Shown here: positions 50,667 to 59,897 of the stretch, in pieces
How positions within the stretch are numbered: position 1 is the first letter of the stretch
Layout of the letters: each line of letters starts with the position of its first letter
Assembly: GCF_008692035.1 (NCBI RefSeq)
Contig: NZ_VTFG01000002.1
Coordinates: forward strand, 2,094,676 to 2,158,675
DNA: 64,000 nt
Direction of reading: 5' to 3'
Origin: Pseudomonas marginalis
GTDB taxonomy: Bacteria; Pseudomonadota; Gammaproteobacteria; Pseudomonadales; Pseudomonadaceae
Position numbers and translations under genes: made by a program
The notes under the pieces: generated by a model
Told to the model about the DNA's origin: nothing
Databases searched by the model: none
Seen by the model: the letters and a program-made list of their open reading frames with translations, nothing else

Positions 50667-51677
50667 TTACTGCGCCGTGTAGATCTGGTCGAACACGCCA
50701 CCGTCGTTAAAGAATTTCGGCTGGGCAGTTTTCCAGCCGCCGAAGTCTTTGTCGATAGTCACCAGGTCCAGTTTCGGGAACTGCTGGGCGTATTTGGCGG
50801 CCACTTTTGCATCCCGTGGGCGGTAGAAGTTCTTCGCCGCAATCTCCTGGCCAGCCGGGCTGTACAGGTGCTTGAGGTATTCAGTGGCGATCTCGGTGTT
50901 GCCCTTTTTCTCGGCGTTCTTGTCGACCACGGCCACCGGCGGCTCCGCGAGAATCGACAGGGACGGCACGACGATGTCGAACTTGTCGGCGCCGCCGTCT
51001 TCTTTCAGGGCCAGGAACGCCTCGTTTTCCCAGGCCAGCAACACGTCGCCCTGACCGTTGTTGACGAAGGTAATGGTCGAACCGCGCGCGCCGGTGTCGA
51101 GGATCGGCACGTGCTTGAACAGCTCCTTGACGTATTCCTGAGCCTTGGCTTCGCTGCCACCGGATTTCAGGCCGTAGGCCCAGGCGGCAAGGAAGTTCCA
51201 GCGCGCACCGCCGGAGGTTTTCGGGTTAGGCGTGATCACGGAAACGTCTTTCTTGATCAGGTCGCCCCAATCCTTGATGCCTTTAGGGTTGCCCTTGCGC
51301 ACCAGGAACACGATGGTCGAGGTGTATGGGGTGCTCGCATCCGGCAGGCGGGTCTGCCAGTTTTCCGGCAGGGTCTTGCCCAGCTTGGCGATTTCGTCGA
51401 TGTCGCCGGCCAGGGCCAGGGTCACCACGTCGGCGCGCAGGCCGTCGATCACGGCCCGGCCTTGCTTGCCCGAACCACCGTGGGATTGCTGGATCTTGAC
51501 GGTGTCGCCGGGGTGGGACTGTTTCCAGAAGTGGGTGAACTCAGCGTTGTAGTCCTGGTACAGCTCACGGGTAGGATCGTACGAGACGTTGAGCAACTCG
51601 TAGTCCTTGGCAACGGCGGAACCGGCAAACACGGCGCTGGCCAGGGCGGCCAGGGCATAACGGCGAATCGACGACAT
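50667..51677 (-). CDS. sbp: Sulfate ABC transporter substrate-binding protein
   Basis: This 336-residue periplasmic protein has a signal peptide MSSIRRYALAALASAVFAGSAVA, cleaved near residue 23. Family motifs are LLNVSYDPTRELYQDYNAEF, QSHGGSGKQGRAVIDGLRADVVTLAL and NPKTSGGARWNFLAAWAYG. It delivers sulfate to CysTWA. GGAGC precedes the ATG. OscA is encoded just upstream on the same strand, as in P. aeruginosa. The operon should respond to sulfur starvation through CysB. Confidence 0.95.
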   Translation of the reverse strand: MSSIRRYALAALASAVFAGSAVAKDYELLNVSYDPTRELYQDYNAEFTHFWKQSHPGDTVKIQQSHGGSGKQGRAVIDGLRADVVTLALAGDIDEIAKLGKTLPENWQTRLPDASTPYTSTIVFLVRKGNPKGIKDWGDLIKKDVSVITPNPKTSGGARWNFLAAWAYGLKSGGSEAKAQEYVKELFKHVPILDTGARGSTITFVNNGQGDVLLAWENEAFLALKEDGGADKFDIVVPSLSILAEPPVAVVDKNAEKKGNTEIATEYLKHLYSPAGQEIAAKNFYRPRDAKVAAKYAQQFPKLDLVTIDKDFGGWKTAQPKFFNDGGVFDQIYTAQ

Positions 51678-51743
51678 AGAAGCTCCTGAAAATTCTGGGT
51701 GTTGGCTTTTTCTTATAGTGACGGGGTCTATCGCCGTTATTGC

Positions 51744-51926
51744 TTAGCTCGGTTTGTTACCCGGGTTCTGCAAACGGAATTTTTCCTTGCGTTCGATCTG
51801 TACCACTTGAGCGTTGTGCACAGTGATTTCCACCGCGCCAAACCGCAGATCGCGCAAGGCGCTCTGGATCTCGCGCAAAATGGCTGCTTCGTCCTGGCCG
51901 TCGACGCTACGTAGAGATGCGCTCAT
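51744..51926 (-). CDS. oscA: Sulfur starvation response protein OscA (YezD/DUF2292 family)
   Basis: This 60-residue protein begins MSASLRSVDGQDEAAILREI and contains the family core LRFGAVEITVHNAQVVQIERKEKFRL. OscA was described in Pseudomonas as needed for use of organosulfur compounds, especially under chromate stress. The molecular function is unknown. I chose the ATG at 51926 because CAGGAG lies eight bases before it and the length then matches the family. It is 66 bases upstream of sbp and probably cotranscribed with it. Confidence 0.88.
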   Translation of the reverse strand: MSASLRSVDGQDEAAILREIQSALRDLRFGAVEITVHNAQVVQIERKEKFRLQNPGNKPS

Positions 51927-52005
51927 GGTCTCGCTCCTGAAATGAATAGTGCCTCGCAGTGGCGGCACTGCTTGCGGCGTAGGGCGATAGTAGATAAGCG
52001 CGGAT

Positions 52006-52030
52006 ATTCTTAAAAATACTATTTAAGAAT
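52006..52030 (-). promoter_or_regulatory. AT-rich palindrome in front of oscA
   Basis: ATTCTTAAA and TTTAAGAAT are perfect arms around a seven-base centre. It lies 80-104 bases before oscA, a suitable place for a CysB-type activator. It shares AAATACTAT with the dyad in front of atsR. Confidence 0.5.
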
Positions 52031-52123
52031 GTTTATATAACCAGAAAGAATTTTCTGGCAGGACGTGGGGTTGCGCGCGTGTTTTGCGACCGAGCACTGA
52101 AATAACACCTTGTGAATATCCCA

Positions 52124-52154
52124 ATGTGGGAGGGAGCAAGCCCCCTCCCACATT
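52124..52154. repeat. REP hairpin
   Basis: Arms AATGTGGGAGG and CCTCCCACATT form a compact hairpin between the oscA promoter region and the end of the c-di-GMP gene. Confidence 0.8.
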
Positions 52155-52164
52155 TGAATGCATT

Positions 52165-54075
52165 TCAAGCCTCGATGGCGGGGGCGCAGTCCCAGTCAAT
52201 GGCCTGCGCCGGCATCGGCCGCCCAAACCAGTACCCCTGGCCCATATCGCAGTGCTGCTCCAACAAGAACCGCGCCTGCTCCACCTGTTCGATCCCCTCG
52301 GCATGCACCTGCATGCCCATGCTTTTCGCCAGGGCGATCACCACCCGCACGATGGCGGCATCGTCTTCGTCCCACGGCAGCCCGGCGACAAAGCCCTGGT
52401 CGATCTTGAGTTTCTGCACCGGCAGGCGCTTGAGGCGCAGCAGGGAGGAATAGCCGGTGCCGAAGTCATCGATGGCCAGGCGCAAGCCCAGTTCGCGCAG
52501 GCGGTGCAGTTGTTCCAGGGCCACTTCAGGGTCGTCCATCACCGCGCTTTCAGTGACTTCCAACTCCAGGAAGGCCGGATCCAGGCCGGTATCGTGCAGC
52601 ACCTGGGCGACTTGATCATAGAGTTCGCGCCGGGCAAACAGGCGGCTGGATACATTGATTGCAATAAAGCTCAGCGGCGCGCCGTCGGCCAGCCATCGGC
52701 ACATCTGTCGGCAGGCCTGGTCCATCACCCATCCATCGATCTCGGCAATCAACCCGGTGCGTTCGGCGATGGGGATGAAATCACCCGGCGGTACCAGGCC
52801 ACGCTCGGGGTGTTGCCAGCGCACCAGTGCTTCGACGCCGATCAGGCGGCTGGTGTGCAAGTCGTGCACCGGTTGGTAGTAGACGCGCAGTTCCTGTTGT
52901 TCGAGGGCGCGGCGCAGTTCGCTGGCGATTTCCACCCGGTTCTGCGCGTGGGCGGTGAGTTCTTCGGTGTACAACGCGTAGCCTTCGCGGCCCACGCTTT
53001 TGGCCTTGAAGAGCGCGGAATCGGCGTTGCGCAACAATTGCTCGGCGCTCAGGGCATCATTGGGGAACAGGCTGATGCCGATGCTGGCGCTGATAAACAG
53101 TTGATGGCCGTCAAAGATGAACGGCTGCTTCATCACATCCAGCATGCGCTGTGCCAAAGCCGCCGCCTGCACCACCTGTGAGCAGTTTTCCGCGAGCACC
53201 GCGAACTCATCCCCGCCCAGGCGCGCCAGGGTCACGCCGGGGCCGAACAGCGCCTTGAGCCGCTCGCCCACCAGCTTGAGCAACTGGTCGCCCACATTGT
53301 GGCCAAGGCTGTCGTTGATGATCTTGAAGTGATCCAGGTCCAGCAACAGCAGGGCGCAGCCGCGCTTGTGGAGTTGCGCCGAGGCCAGCGCCTGCTCGGC
53401 ACGGTCGGTGAACAGCAGGCGGTTGGGCAGGTCGGTCAGCGGGTCGTGGTGGGCCAGGTGGGCCAGTTCGTGCTCGGAATCCTTGATGGCGCTGATGTCG
53501 GAAAACACCGCGACGTAATGACTGATATGGCCCAGGTCATCGTGAATCACGCGAATGGTTTGCCACTGTGGATAAATCTCACCGCTTTTGCGCCGATTCC
53601 AGATTTCACCGCTCCATTCACCGGTGTGTTCCAGGGTCTGGAACATCTGTTGATAGAAATTCGACGAATGGCGACCGGACTTGAAGAGGCTCGGCTGCCG
53701 GCCCATGACGTCATCGCGCTGGTAGCCGGTGATTTCCATGAAGGCCCGGTTCACATGCACGATCAGGCCCTTGGCGTCGGTGACCAACACCCCTTCGCGG
53801 GTGCAATCGAACACGGCAGCAGCCTGGCGCAGGCGCTCGCGGTTCTCTTTCAAGGGTTGCTGCTGGTCGGCCCGGGCAGATCGGGCACAGATCAGGTAGA
53901 TCAGCCAGGCACTGAGCGCCACCCACACATAACCACGCACCTGCAGCCACTGGTGCAGGTCGGTTGGACTATCGAGAAACTCGATCAATACCCGATGAGT
54001 GAGGCCTATCCAGACGCTCGAAGCCAGCAGGTATACCAGCCCCGCACGCAGGGCACCTCGGTATGAAAACAGCAT
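52165..54075 (-). CDS. PAS-GGDEF-EAL c-di-GMP protein (PipA-like)
   Basis: This 636-residue inner membrane protein has two N-terminal membrane helices (residues about 8-65), a PAS domain with DCTREGVLVTDAKGLIVHVNRAFMEITGYQRDD near 95, a GGDEF domain with intact RLGGDEFAVLAE near 290 and an EAL domain with GVEALVRWQHPERGLVPPGDFIP near 410 and DDFGTGYSSLLRLKRLPVQKLKID near 555. Both catalytic motifs look intact, so it could make or break c-di-GMP. Position between oscA and desA matches P. aeruginosa PA0285 (PipA), a phosphodiesterase. Confidence 0.9.
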   Translation of the reverse strand: MLFSYRGALRAGLVYLLASSVWIGLTHRVLIEFLDSPTDLHQWLQVRGYVWVALSAWLIYLICARSARADQQQPLKENRERLRQAAAVFDCTREGVLVTDAKGLIVHVNRAFMEITGYQRDDVMGRQPSLFKSGRHSSNFYQQMFQTLEHTGEWSGEIWNRRKSGEIYPQWQTIRVIHDDLGHISHYVAVFSDISAIKDSEHELAHLAHHDPLTDLPNRLLFTDRAEQALASAQLHKRGCALLLLDLDHFKIINDSLGHNVGDQLLKLVGERLKALFGPGVTLARLGGDEFAVLAENCSQVVQAAALAQRMLDVMKQPFIFDGHQLFISASIGISLFPNDALSAEQLLRNADSALFKAKSVGREGYALYTEELTAHAQNRVEIASELRRALEQQELRVYYQPVHDLHTSRLIGVEALVRWQHPERGLVPPGDFIPIAERTGLIAEIDGWVMDQACRQMCRWLADGAPLSFIAINVSSRLFARRELYDQVAQVLHDTGLDPAFLELEVTESAVMDDPEVALEQLHRLRELGLRLAIDDFGTGYSSLLRLKRLPVQKLKIDQGFVAGLPWDEDDAAIVRVVIALAKSMGMQVHAEGIEQVEQARFLLEQHCDMGQGYWFGRPMPAQAIDWDCAPAIEA

Positions 54076-54241
54076 ATGCCCAGTAATCCTTACTAAAAGC
54101 CCAGAATCGTCCTACAAAGAATGGGGATTATAGGATATGTAACATCTCGTAAGTCTTATCTGAAAGGGCCGCTGGTTTTCTCTGTAGGCTTAGTGATAAT
54201 GCGTGAGCTGTTCTTTTCTTTATCTGAGGGCCATACAGCCT

Positions 54242-55426
54242 ATGTGGTACAACGGTTTTCTTGACTTGTCGGCCTGGCAACTGGTGGCAGTCACCCTGTT
54301 GATGACCCACGTGACCATCGTTGGGGTCACGGTCTATCTGCACCGCTATTCAGCCCATCGCTCCCTGGAGCTCAATGCCGGCCTGAAACACTTCTTCCGC
54401 TTCTGGCTGTGGCTGACCACAGCGCAGAACACCCGCGAGTGGACCGCCATCCACCGCAAGCACCACGCCAAGTGCGAGACCGTCGACGACCCGCACAGCC
54501 CGGTGATCAAGGGCCTGTCCACCGTATTGCGCAAAGGCGCCGAGCTGTACCGTGCCGAGGCCGAAAACCCCGAGACCCTGCGCATCTACGGCAAGAACTG
54601 CCCGGACGACTGGATCGAGCGCAAGCTCTACACTCCTTATCCGCTGCTGGGTGTGGCGATCATGGGCGTGATCGACCTGCTGCTGTTCGGCGCCATCGGC
54701 ATCACCATCTGGGCAATCCAGATGATGTGGATTCCGTTCTGGGCCGCCGGCGTGATCAACGGCCTGGGCCATGCCGTGGGCTATCGCAACTTCGAATGCC
54801 GTGACGCCGCCACCAACCTGGTGCCGTGGGGCATCATCGTCGGCGGCGAAGAGCTGCACAACAATCACCACACCTACCCCAACTCGGCCAAGCTGTCGGT
54901 AAAGAAGTGGGAATTCGACCTGGGCTGGGCATGGATCAAGGTGTTCAGCTTCCTGCGCCTGGCCAAGGTGCAGCGCGTGGCACCGATTGCCCACCGCGTG
55001 GAAGGCAAGGGCCACCTGGACATGGACACCGCCATGGCGATCCTCAACAACCGCTTCCAGATCATGGCCCAGTACCGCAAGTTGGTGATCGGCCCGTTGG
55101 TCAAGCAGGAGCTGGAAAAAGTCGATCACTCGGTGCGCCACCAGTTCCACCGCGCCAAACGCCTGCTGTCACGGGAAACCAGCCTGCTGGATGACCGCCA
55201 CCACCTGCGGATCCAGAGCATGCTGGAACACAGCCAGGCGCTGAAAGTGATCTACGAAAAACGCCTGGCGCTGCAGCAGATCTGGCTCAAGACCAGCTCC
55301 AACGGCCACGATATGCTCGCCGCCATCAAGGAATGGGTGCACGAGGCCGAGGCCAGCGGCATCCAGTCCCTGCGGGATTTTGCCCACCAATTGAAGACCT
55401 ATTCGCTGCGTCCTGCGGCGGTCTGA
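54242..55426 (+). CDS. desA: Delta-9 fatty acid desaturase DesA
   Basis: This 394-residue membrane desaturase introduces double bonds into phospholipid acyl chains. His boxes are HRYSAHRS near residue 37, HRKHHAKCE near 75 and HNNHHTYPNSAK near 210. The start at 54242 (MWYNGFLDLSAWQ) is preferred over an upstream in-frame Met. The C-terminal third is a long polar helix-rich segment (KQELEKVDHSVRHQFHRAKRLL) not needed for the di-iron site. Synteny with oscA and pipA supports DesA; the gene is divergent from pipA. Confidence 0.9.
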   Translation: MWYNGFLDLSAWQLVAVTLLMTHVTIVGVTVYLHRYSAHRSLELNAGLKHFFRFWLWLTTAQNTREWTAIHRKHHAKCETVDDPHSPVIKGLSTVLRKGAELYRAEAENPETLRIYGKNCPDDWIERKLYTPYPLLGVAIMGVIDLLLFGAIGITIWAIQMMWIPFWAAGVINGLGHAVGYRNFECRDAATNLVPWGIIVGGEELHNNHHTYPNSAKLSVKKWEFDLGWAWIKVFSFLRLAKVQRVAPIAHRVEGKGHLDMDTAMAILNNRFQIMAQYRKLVIGPLVKQELEKVDHSVRHQFHRAKRLLSRETSLLDDRHHLRIQSMLEHSQALKVIYEKRLALQQIWLKTSSNGHDMLAAIKEWVHEAEASGIQSLRDFAHQLKTYSLRPAAV

Positions 55427-55432
55427 CAGTCG

Positions 55433-55455
55433 CGTGGGAGGGCTTGCCCTCCCAC
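55433..55455. repeat. REP hairpin
   Basis: GTGGGAGGGC and GCCCTCCCAC form a perfect ten-bp hairpin with a three-base gap, nine bases after the desA stop. Confidence 0.75.
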
Positions 55456-55614
55456 CCATCAGCTTTTTGGCGCCATTTCTCGGACACCGTCAATCGAGCC
55501 TGTTGACGGAACTTCACTGCAATTCGCCTCTCTCAATGAACACTTCGCCATCATGGTGGCCCCTTGTAGTGACCGCTGCTCGATCTTGCGGCGCGCCCAG
55601 AGAGAGTTGTGCCG

Positions 55615-56616
55615 ATGGTTCTCGAAAAGCCCTTCACCGCCGACAGCCCTACCGCTGACCCTCCGCGTCCGGCCGCGGCAGCAACCCTGCTGGCACTGGT
55701 ACATGCCCAGGGCGAAGTCGAGCGACTGAGTGAGCGCGAACAATTGCTCAGTTCTCTGCTGGTCAGCGTAAACGCCGTGCTGTGGGCCATCGATTGGCAG
55801 ACCCGCCGCGTGCTCTACGTGAGCCCGGCATACGAGCGGATTTTTGGACGTTCCGCCGGCCTGCTGCTGGCGGACCACCGCGAATGGCGCAACAGCATTC
55901 ACCCCGAAGACCTCGACTACGCCGAACACAGCCTGGCGCGCGTGCTGGAGCAGGGTGCCGTGGAAGACCGCGAGTACCGCATCATCACCGCCGACGGGCA
56001 GATCCGCTGGCTGAGCGACAAGTGCTACATCAACCAGCAGGTCGAACCCGGCGAGCCGGTGATCGTCGTCGGCATGGCCGAAGACATCACGGAAAAAAAA
56101 CAGCTGGAACTGGAGCTGCACCGTCTCGCCACCACCGACGTGCTGACCCAGAGCAGCAACCGCCGACACTTCTTCGAATGCGCCAACCAGGCCTTCGACA
56201 GCGCCTGCGCCCAAGGCGCGCCGCTGGCCTTCCTGCTGCTGGACATCGATGACTTCAAGGACGTCAACGACACCTACGGCCACCTGGAAGGCGACCAGGT
56301 GCTGCGGCGTATCGCCGAGAGCGGTCGCGGGGTACTGCGCCGTGGCGACCTGTTCGGGCGCATTGGCGGCGAAGAGTTCGCCGCCGTTCTGCCGGGTTGC
56401 GCGCCGGAGATGGCGCTGCAAGTGGCCGAGCGCCTGGGCAGGGAGATTCAGGCGCTGAGCTTCAGCTATGAGGGCCAGGCGTTCAGCGTGACCATCAGCC
56501 AGGGCCTGGCCAGCCTGACCGAGGAAGACTCCACCCTGGACAGCCTGTTCGCCCGCGCCGATGCCGCCATGTATGAGGCCAAGCGCCTGGGTAAGAATCG
56601 CGTCATCGCTGGCTGA
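55615..56616 (+). CDS. PAS-GGDEF diguanylate cyclase
   Basis: This 333-residue cytoplasmic protein has a PAS fold domain (AIDWQTRRVLYVSPAYERIFGRSAGLLLADHREWRNSIHPEDLDYAEHSL near 60-110, with the PAC end YINQQVEPGEPVIVVGMAEDITEKKQLE) and a GGDEF domain whose active site reads RIGGEEFAAVLPG near residue 250. A RxxD inhibitory site is not obvious. It would make c-di-GMP in response to a ligand or redox signal. The ATG at 55615 was chosen over a GTG six bases earlier because AGAGAGA gives better spacing. Confidence 0.88.
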   Translation: MVLEKPFTADSPTADPPRPAAAATLLALVHAQGEVERLSEREQLLSSLLVSVNAVLWAIDWQTRRVLYVSPAYERIFGRSAGLLLADHREWRNSIHPEDLDYAEHSLARVLEQGAVEDREYRIITADGQIRWLSDKCYINQQVEPGEPVIVVGMAEDITEKKQLELELHRLATTDVLTQSSNRRHFFECANQAFDSACAQGAPLAFLLLDIDDFKDVNDTYGHLEGDQVLRRIAESGRGVLRRGDLFGRIGGEEFAAVLPGCAPEMALQVAERLGREIQALSFSYEGQAFSVTISQGLASLTEEDSTLDSLFARADAAMYEAKRLGKNRVIAG

Positions 56617-56626
56617 ATGCCGATCA

Positions 56627-56648
56627 CTGTGGGAGGGGCTTGCCCCAA
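56627..56648. repeat. Single REP copy
   Basis: CTGTGGGAGGGGCTTGCCCC lies 10 bases after the cyclase stop. Confidence 0.7.
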
Positions 56649-56687
56649 TGCCAGTCAGTTAAGGGACAGAGCGGGCAACCCGTCATC

Positions 56688-56827
56688 TGTGGCGAGCGGG
56701 CTTGTCGAATCGTCGCACCGCCAGCATTGGGCTGCGCAGCAGCTCCAAAACCAAGCGCAGAGGAGTGCCTGATACACCGCATTTTGTCTTTATTAGGGGC
56801 GCTTCGCGCCCCGGCGCGCTCACCACA
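56688..56827. repeat. 135-base dispersed repeat element, second copy with damaged right arm
   Basis: The core GCAGAGGAGTGCCTGATACA and the hairpin GGGGCGCTTCGCGCCCC match the copy at 36246-36380. The right arm has lost about 15 bases and the left arm has changed after GAGCGGGCTTG, so the outer stem is broken. No gene is present. Confidence 0.8.
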
Positions 56828-56943
56828 AGAATGCGGTTGCCTGAAATTGTTTATGCAAGACTCAAGATTTTAGAGTGAAATTTTTTAACCTTTAAAATCA
56901 GTAAGTTATTTTAAATTTGATAAGAGCTTGCTTGCTTCAGGCA
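56828..56943. other. AT-rich intergenic stretch without gene
   Basis: AT-rich bases with runs such as TTTTTTAACCTTTAAAA. No gene or known RNA is recognised. It lies downstream of gabT on the minus strand. Confidence 0.4.
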
Positions 56944-56971
56944 CAAAAAAACCCGCCGAAGCGGGTTTTTC
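56944..56971 (-). terminator. Intrinsic terminator of gabT
   Basis: On the minus strand AAACCCGCTTCGGCGGGTTT has a five-bp GC stem with a CUUCGG loop and a following T-run. It lies 25 bases after the gabT stop. Confidence 0.92.
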
Positions 56972-56994
56972 TTATCGATCAGGCCAACTGCCGC

Positions 56995-58272
56995 TTACAG
57001 CTCGGAGAAGCACTCTTCGATGATCGCCAAGCCTTTGTCCAACTGCTCGTCCGGCGAGGTCAGCGGCACCAGCACGCGCAACACGTTGCCGTAGGTGCCG
57101 CAGGACAGCAGGATCAAGCCCTTGTCACGCGCCTTGGCCACCACGGCGGCAACGGCTGCAGCGTTTGGCTTGTGGCTGTCGCCGTCTTCGAACAACTCGA
57201 CCGCGATCATCGCGCCCAGGGCACGCACGTCACCGATTACCGGGTACTTGGCTTGAATCGCCTTGAGGCCAGTCACCAGGCGCTCGCCGACAGCCTTGCA
57301 GCGGTCCAGCAGGTGCTCTTCCTCAAACACGTCCATCACCGCCAGCGCAGCGGCGCAGGCGATCGGGCTACCGGCGTAGGTGCCGCCCAGGCCACCTGGG
57401 GCAATGGCGTCCATGTATTCGGCCTTGCCGCAAACACCGGCCAGGGGGAAACCGCCAGCGATGGATTTGGCGAAGGTGGTCAGGTCGGCGGCAACGCCCA
57501 TCTGTTCCATGGCGAAGAAGGTACCGGTACGGCCGGCACCGGTTTGCACTTCGTCGGCGATCAGCAGGATGCCGTGCTTGTCGCACAGTTCGCGCAGGCG
57601 CTTCATGAACGGCTTCGGCGCGACGTAGAAACCGCCCTCACCTTGGACCGGCTCGATGATGATGGCGGCAATATCACGCGGCTCGGCATCGTTCTTGAAG
57701 ATGCGTTCGATGCTGGCGATGGAGTCGTCATCGCTGACACCGTGCAGTTCGTTCGGGTACAGCGCACGGAACACGCCGCCCGGCATCAGGCCCATGCCGG
57801 CCGAGTAAGGCACGACTTTACCGGTCAGACCCAGGGTCATCATGGTGCGGCCGTGGTAGGCGCCGGTGAAAGCGATCACACCGGCACGGCCAGTCGCGGC
57901 ACGGGCGATTTTCACGGCGTTTTCAACAGCTTCGGAACCGGTGGTGACCAACAGGGTTTTCTTGGCGAAATCGCCGGGGACCTTGGCGTTCACTTTTTCG
58001 CACACTTCGACGTACGGCTCGTAGGCCAGTACCTGGAAGCACGTGTGGGTCAGCTTGTTCAGCTGTTCGGTCACGGCGGCGATGATTTTCGGGTGCACGT
58101 GGCCGGTGTTCAGCACGGCGATACCGCCGGCGAAGTCGATGAACTCGCGACCTTCAACGTCGGTCACGGTGGCGTTCTTCGCGGATTCGGCGAAGATCGG
58201 GTGAATCTGGCCAACACCGCGCGGTACAGCGGCTTCGCGGCGTTTCATCAGGGAAGCGTTGGTCTTGCTCAT
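56995..58272 (-). CDS. gabT: 4-aminobutyrate aminotransferase
   Basis: This 425-residue PLP enzyme transfers the amino group of GABA (or 5-aminovalerate) to 2-oxoglutarate. The PLP lysine lies in TFAKSIAGGFPLAGV near residue 268, with IIEPVQGEGGFYVAP near 205 and LLIADEVQTGAGRTGTFFAMEQ near 235. The ATG at 58272 (MSKTNASLMKRREAAVPRGVGQIHP) fits the family start. It follows gabD after 182 bases that contain a hairpin. In pseudomonads gabDT also serves lysine degradation through aminovalerate. Confidence 0.95.
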   Translation of the reverse strand: MSKTNASLMKRREAAVPRGVGQIHPIFAESAKNATVTDVEGREFIDFAGGIAVLNTGHVHPKIIAAVTEQLNKLTHTCFQVLAYEPYVEVCEKVNAKVPGDFAKKTLLVTTGSEAVENAVKIARAATGRAGVIAFTGAYHGRTMMTLGLTGKVVPYSAGMGLMPGGVFRALYPNELHGVSDDDSIASIERIFKNDAEPRDIAAIIIEPVQGEGGFYVAPKPFMKRLRELCDKHGILLIADEVQTGAGRTGTFFAMEQMGVAADLTTFAKSIAGGFPLAGVCGKAEYMDAIAPGGLGGTYAGSPIACAAALAVMDVFEEEHLLDRCKAVGERLVTGLKAIQAKYPVIGDVRALGAMIAVELFEDGDSHKPNAAAVAAVVAKARDKGLILLSCGTYGNVLRVLVPLTSPDEQLDKGLAIIEECFSEL

Positions 58273-58398
58273 AAAGTCCTCATTCGCCACTCATCGGGTG
58301 GCGTTGTTCAAGGAATACGTGGCGGGGAGGCAACTACGGCAGCATGCGATGATCGACTGCCACAGCTTTCCCGGCCACTACGAATAACGATGTGAAAC

Positions 58399-58432
58399 AC
58401 GCAAAGGGTCAGCGCTCTCGTGCCCTTTGCGT
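58399..58432 (-). other. Hairpin between gabD and gabT
   Basis: ACGCAAAGGG and CCCTTTGCGT are perfect ten-base arms around a 14-base loop. Without a T-run it is more likely an mRNA-stabilising or processing structure than a terminator. Confidence 0.65.
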
Positions 58433-58454
58433 TTGCTGCAATCTCTTACGGGGC

Positions 58455-59897
58455 TTAGATGCCCAGGCAGAGGTATTTGATTTCCAGGTAGTCCTCGATT
58501 CCATACTTGGAGCCTTCACGGCCCAGGCCCGAGGCCTTGATGCCGCCGAACGGCGCCACTTCGTTGGAGATCAACCCGGTGTTGACCCCGACCATGCCGT
58601 ATTCCAGGGCTTCGGCCACACGGAACACACGGCCCAGGTCGCGGGCGTAGAAGTAGGACGCCAGGCCGAACTCGGTGTCGTTGGACATCGCGATCACTTC
58701 GGCTTCGTCCTTGAAGCGGAACAGCGGCGCCAGCGGGCCAAAGGTTTCTTCCTTGGCGACGGCGGCGTTTTTCGGCACGTCGACCAGGATGGTCGGCTCG
58801 AAGAAGTTGCCTTCCATCACCTTGCCACCGGCCAACAGCTTGGCGCCTTTGCTCAGGGCGTCGGCGATGTGTTCCTGGACCTTGGCCACGGCTTTTTCGT
58901 CGATCAGCGGGCCGGTGGTGGTGCCTTCTTCCAGACCGTTGCCGATCTTCAATTTGGCCACCGCGACTTTCAGTTTTTCCGCAAACGCGTCGTACACCGA
59001 ATCCTGGATGTACAGGCGGTTGGCGCAGACGCAGGTCTGGCCGTTGTTGCGGTACTTGGAGATGATCGCGCCTTCGACGGCCTTATCCAGGTCCGCGTCG
59101 TCGAACACGATAAACGGCGCGTTGCCGCCCAACTCCAGGGATACTTTCTTGATGTCCTTGGCGCATTCGGCCATCAACTGGCGACCGATTTCGGTGGAGC
59201 CGGTGAAGGACAATTTACGCACGATCGGGTTGCTGGTCAGCTCGCCGCCGATATCGCCGGCACTGCCGGTGACCACGCTCAGCACGCCTTTCGGGATACC
59301 GGCACGGTGCGCCAGCTCAACCAGGGCCAGGGCCGAGAACGGGGTTTGCGAGGCTGGCTTGATCACCATGGTGCAACCGGCGGCCAGGGCCGGGCCGGCT
59401 TTACGGGTGATCATGGCAGCCGGGAAGTTCCACGGGGTGATCGCAGCGGTCACGCCGATAGGCTGCTTGATCACGATCAGGCGCTTGTCGGGCTGGTGGC
59501 CGGGGATCACGTCGCCATAGATGCGCTTGGCTTCTTCGGCGAACCACTCGATAAAGGACGCGGCGTAGACAATTTCGCCCTTGGCTTCGGCCAATGGCTT
59601 GCCTTGTTCCAGGGTCATCAGGCGACCGAGATCGTCCTGGTTTTCGATCAGCAGCTCGAACCAACGGCGCAGCTTGTTGGCGCGCTCCTTGGCCGTCAGC
59701 GCACGCCAGGCCGGCAGCGCCTTGTCGGCAGCTTCGATGGCGCGGCGGGTTTCCACGGCGCCCATCTTTGGCACAGTACCGATAATCTCGCCCGTGGCCG
59801 GGTTGTTGACCTTGATGGTCTGACCGTTGTCCGCATCCACCCAAGCGCCATCGATAAAGGCCTGCTGGCGGAACAACTGGGAATCTTTGAGCTGCAT
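58455..59897 (-). CDS. gabD: NADP-dependent succinate-semialdehyde dehydrogenase
   Basis: This 480-residue aldehyde dehydrogenase oxidises succinate semialdehyde (and glutarate semialdehyde) to the acid. The catalytic Cys is in NGQTCVCANRLYIQDSVYDAF near residue 287 and the general base Glu in SLELGGNAPFIVFDDADLDKA near 253. The NAD(P) loop PWNFPAAMITRKAGPALAAGCTMVIKPASQTPFSA is typical. The ATG at 59897 (MQLKDSQLFRQQAFIDGAWV) matches the family start. It leads the gabDT unit. The upstream 370 bases hold its promoter region. Confidence 0.95.
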   Translation of the reverse strand: MQLKDSQLFRQQAFIDGAWVDADNGQTIKVNNPATGEIIGTVPKMGAVETRRAIEAADKALPAWRALTAKERANKLRRWFELLIENQDDLGRLMTLEQGKPLAEAKGEIVYAASFIEWFAEEAKRIYGDVIPGHQPDKRLIVIKQPIGVTAAITPWNFPAAMITRKAGPALAAGCTMVIKPASQTPFSALALVELAHRAGIPKGVLSVVTGSAGDIGGELTSNPIVRKLSFTGSTEIGRQLMAECAKDIKKVSLELGGNAPFIVFDDADLDKAVEGAIISKYRNNGQTCVCANRLYIQDSVYDAFAEKLKVAVAKLKIGNGLEEGTTTGPLIDEKAVAKVQEHIADALSKGAKLLAGGKVMEGNFFEPTILVDVPKNAAVAKEETFGPLAPLFRFKDEAEVIAMSNDTEFGLASYFYARDLGRVFRVAEALEYGMVGVNTGLISNEVAPFGGIKASGLGREGSKYGIEDYLEIKYLCLGI

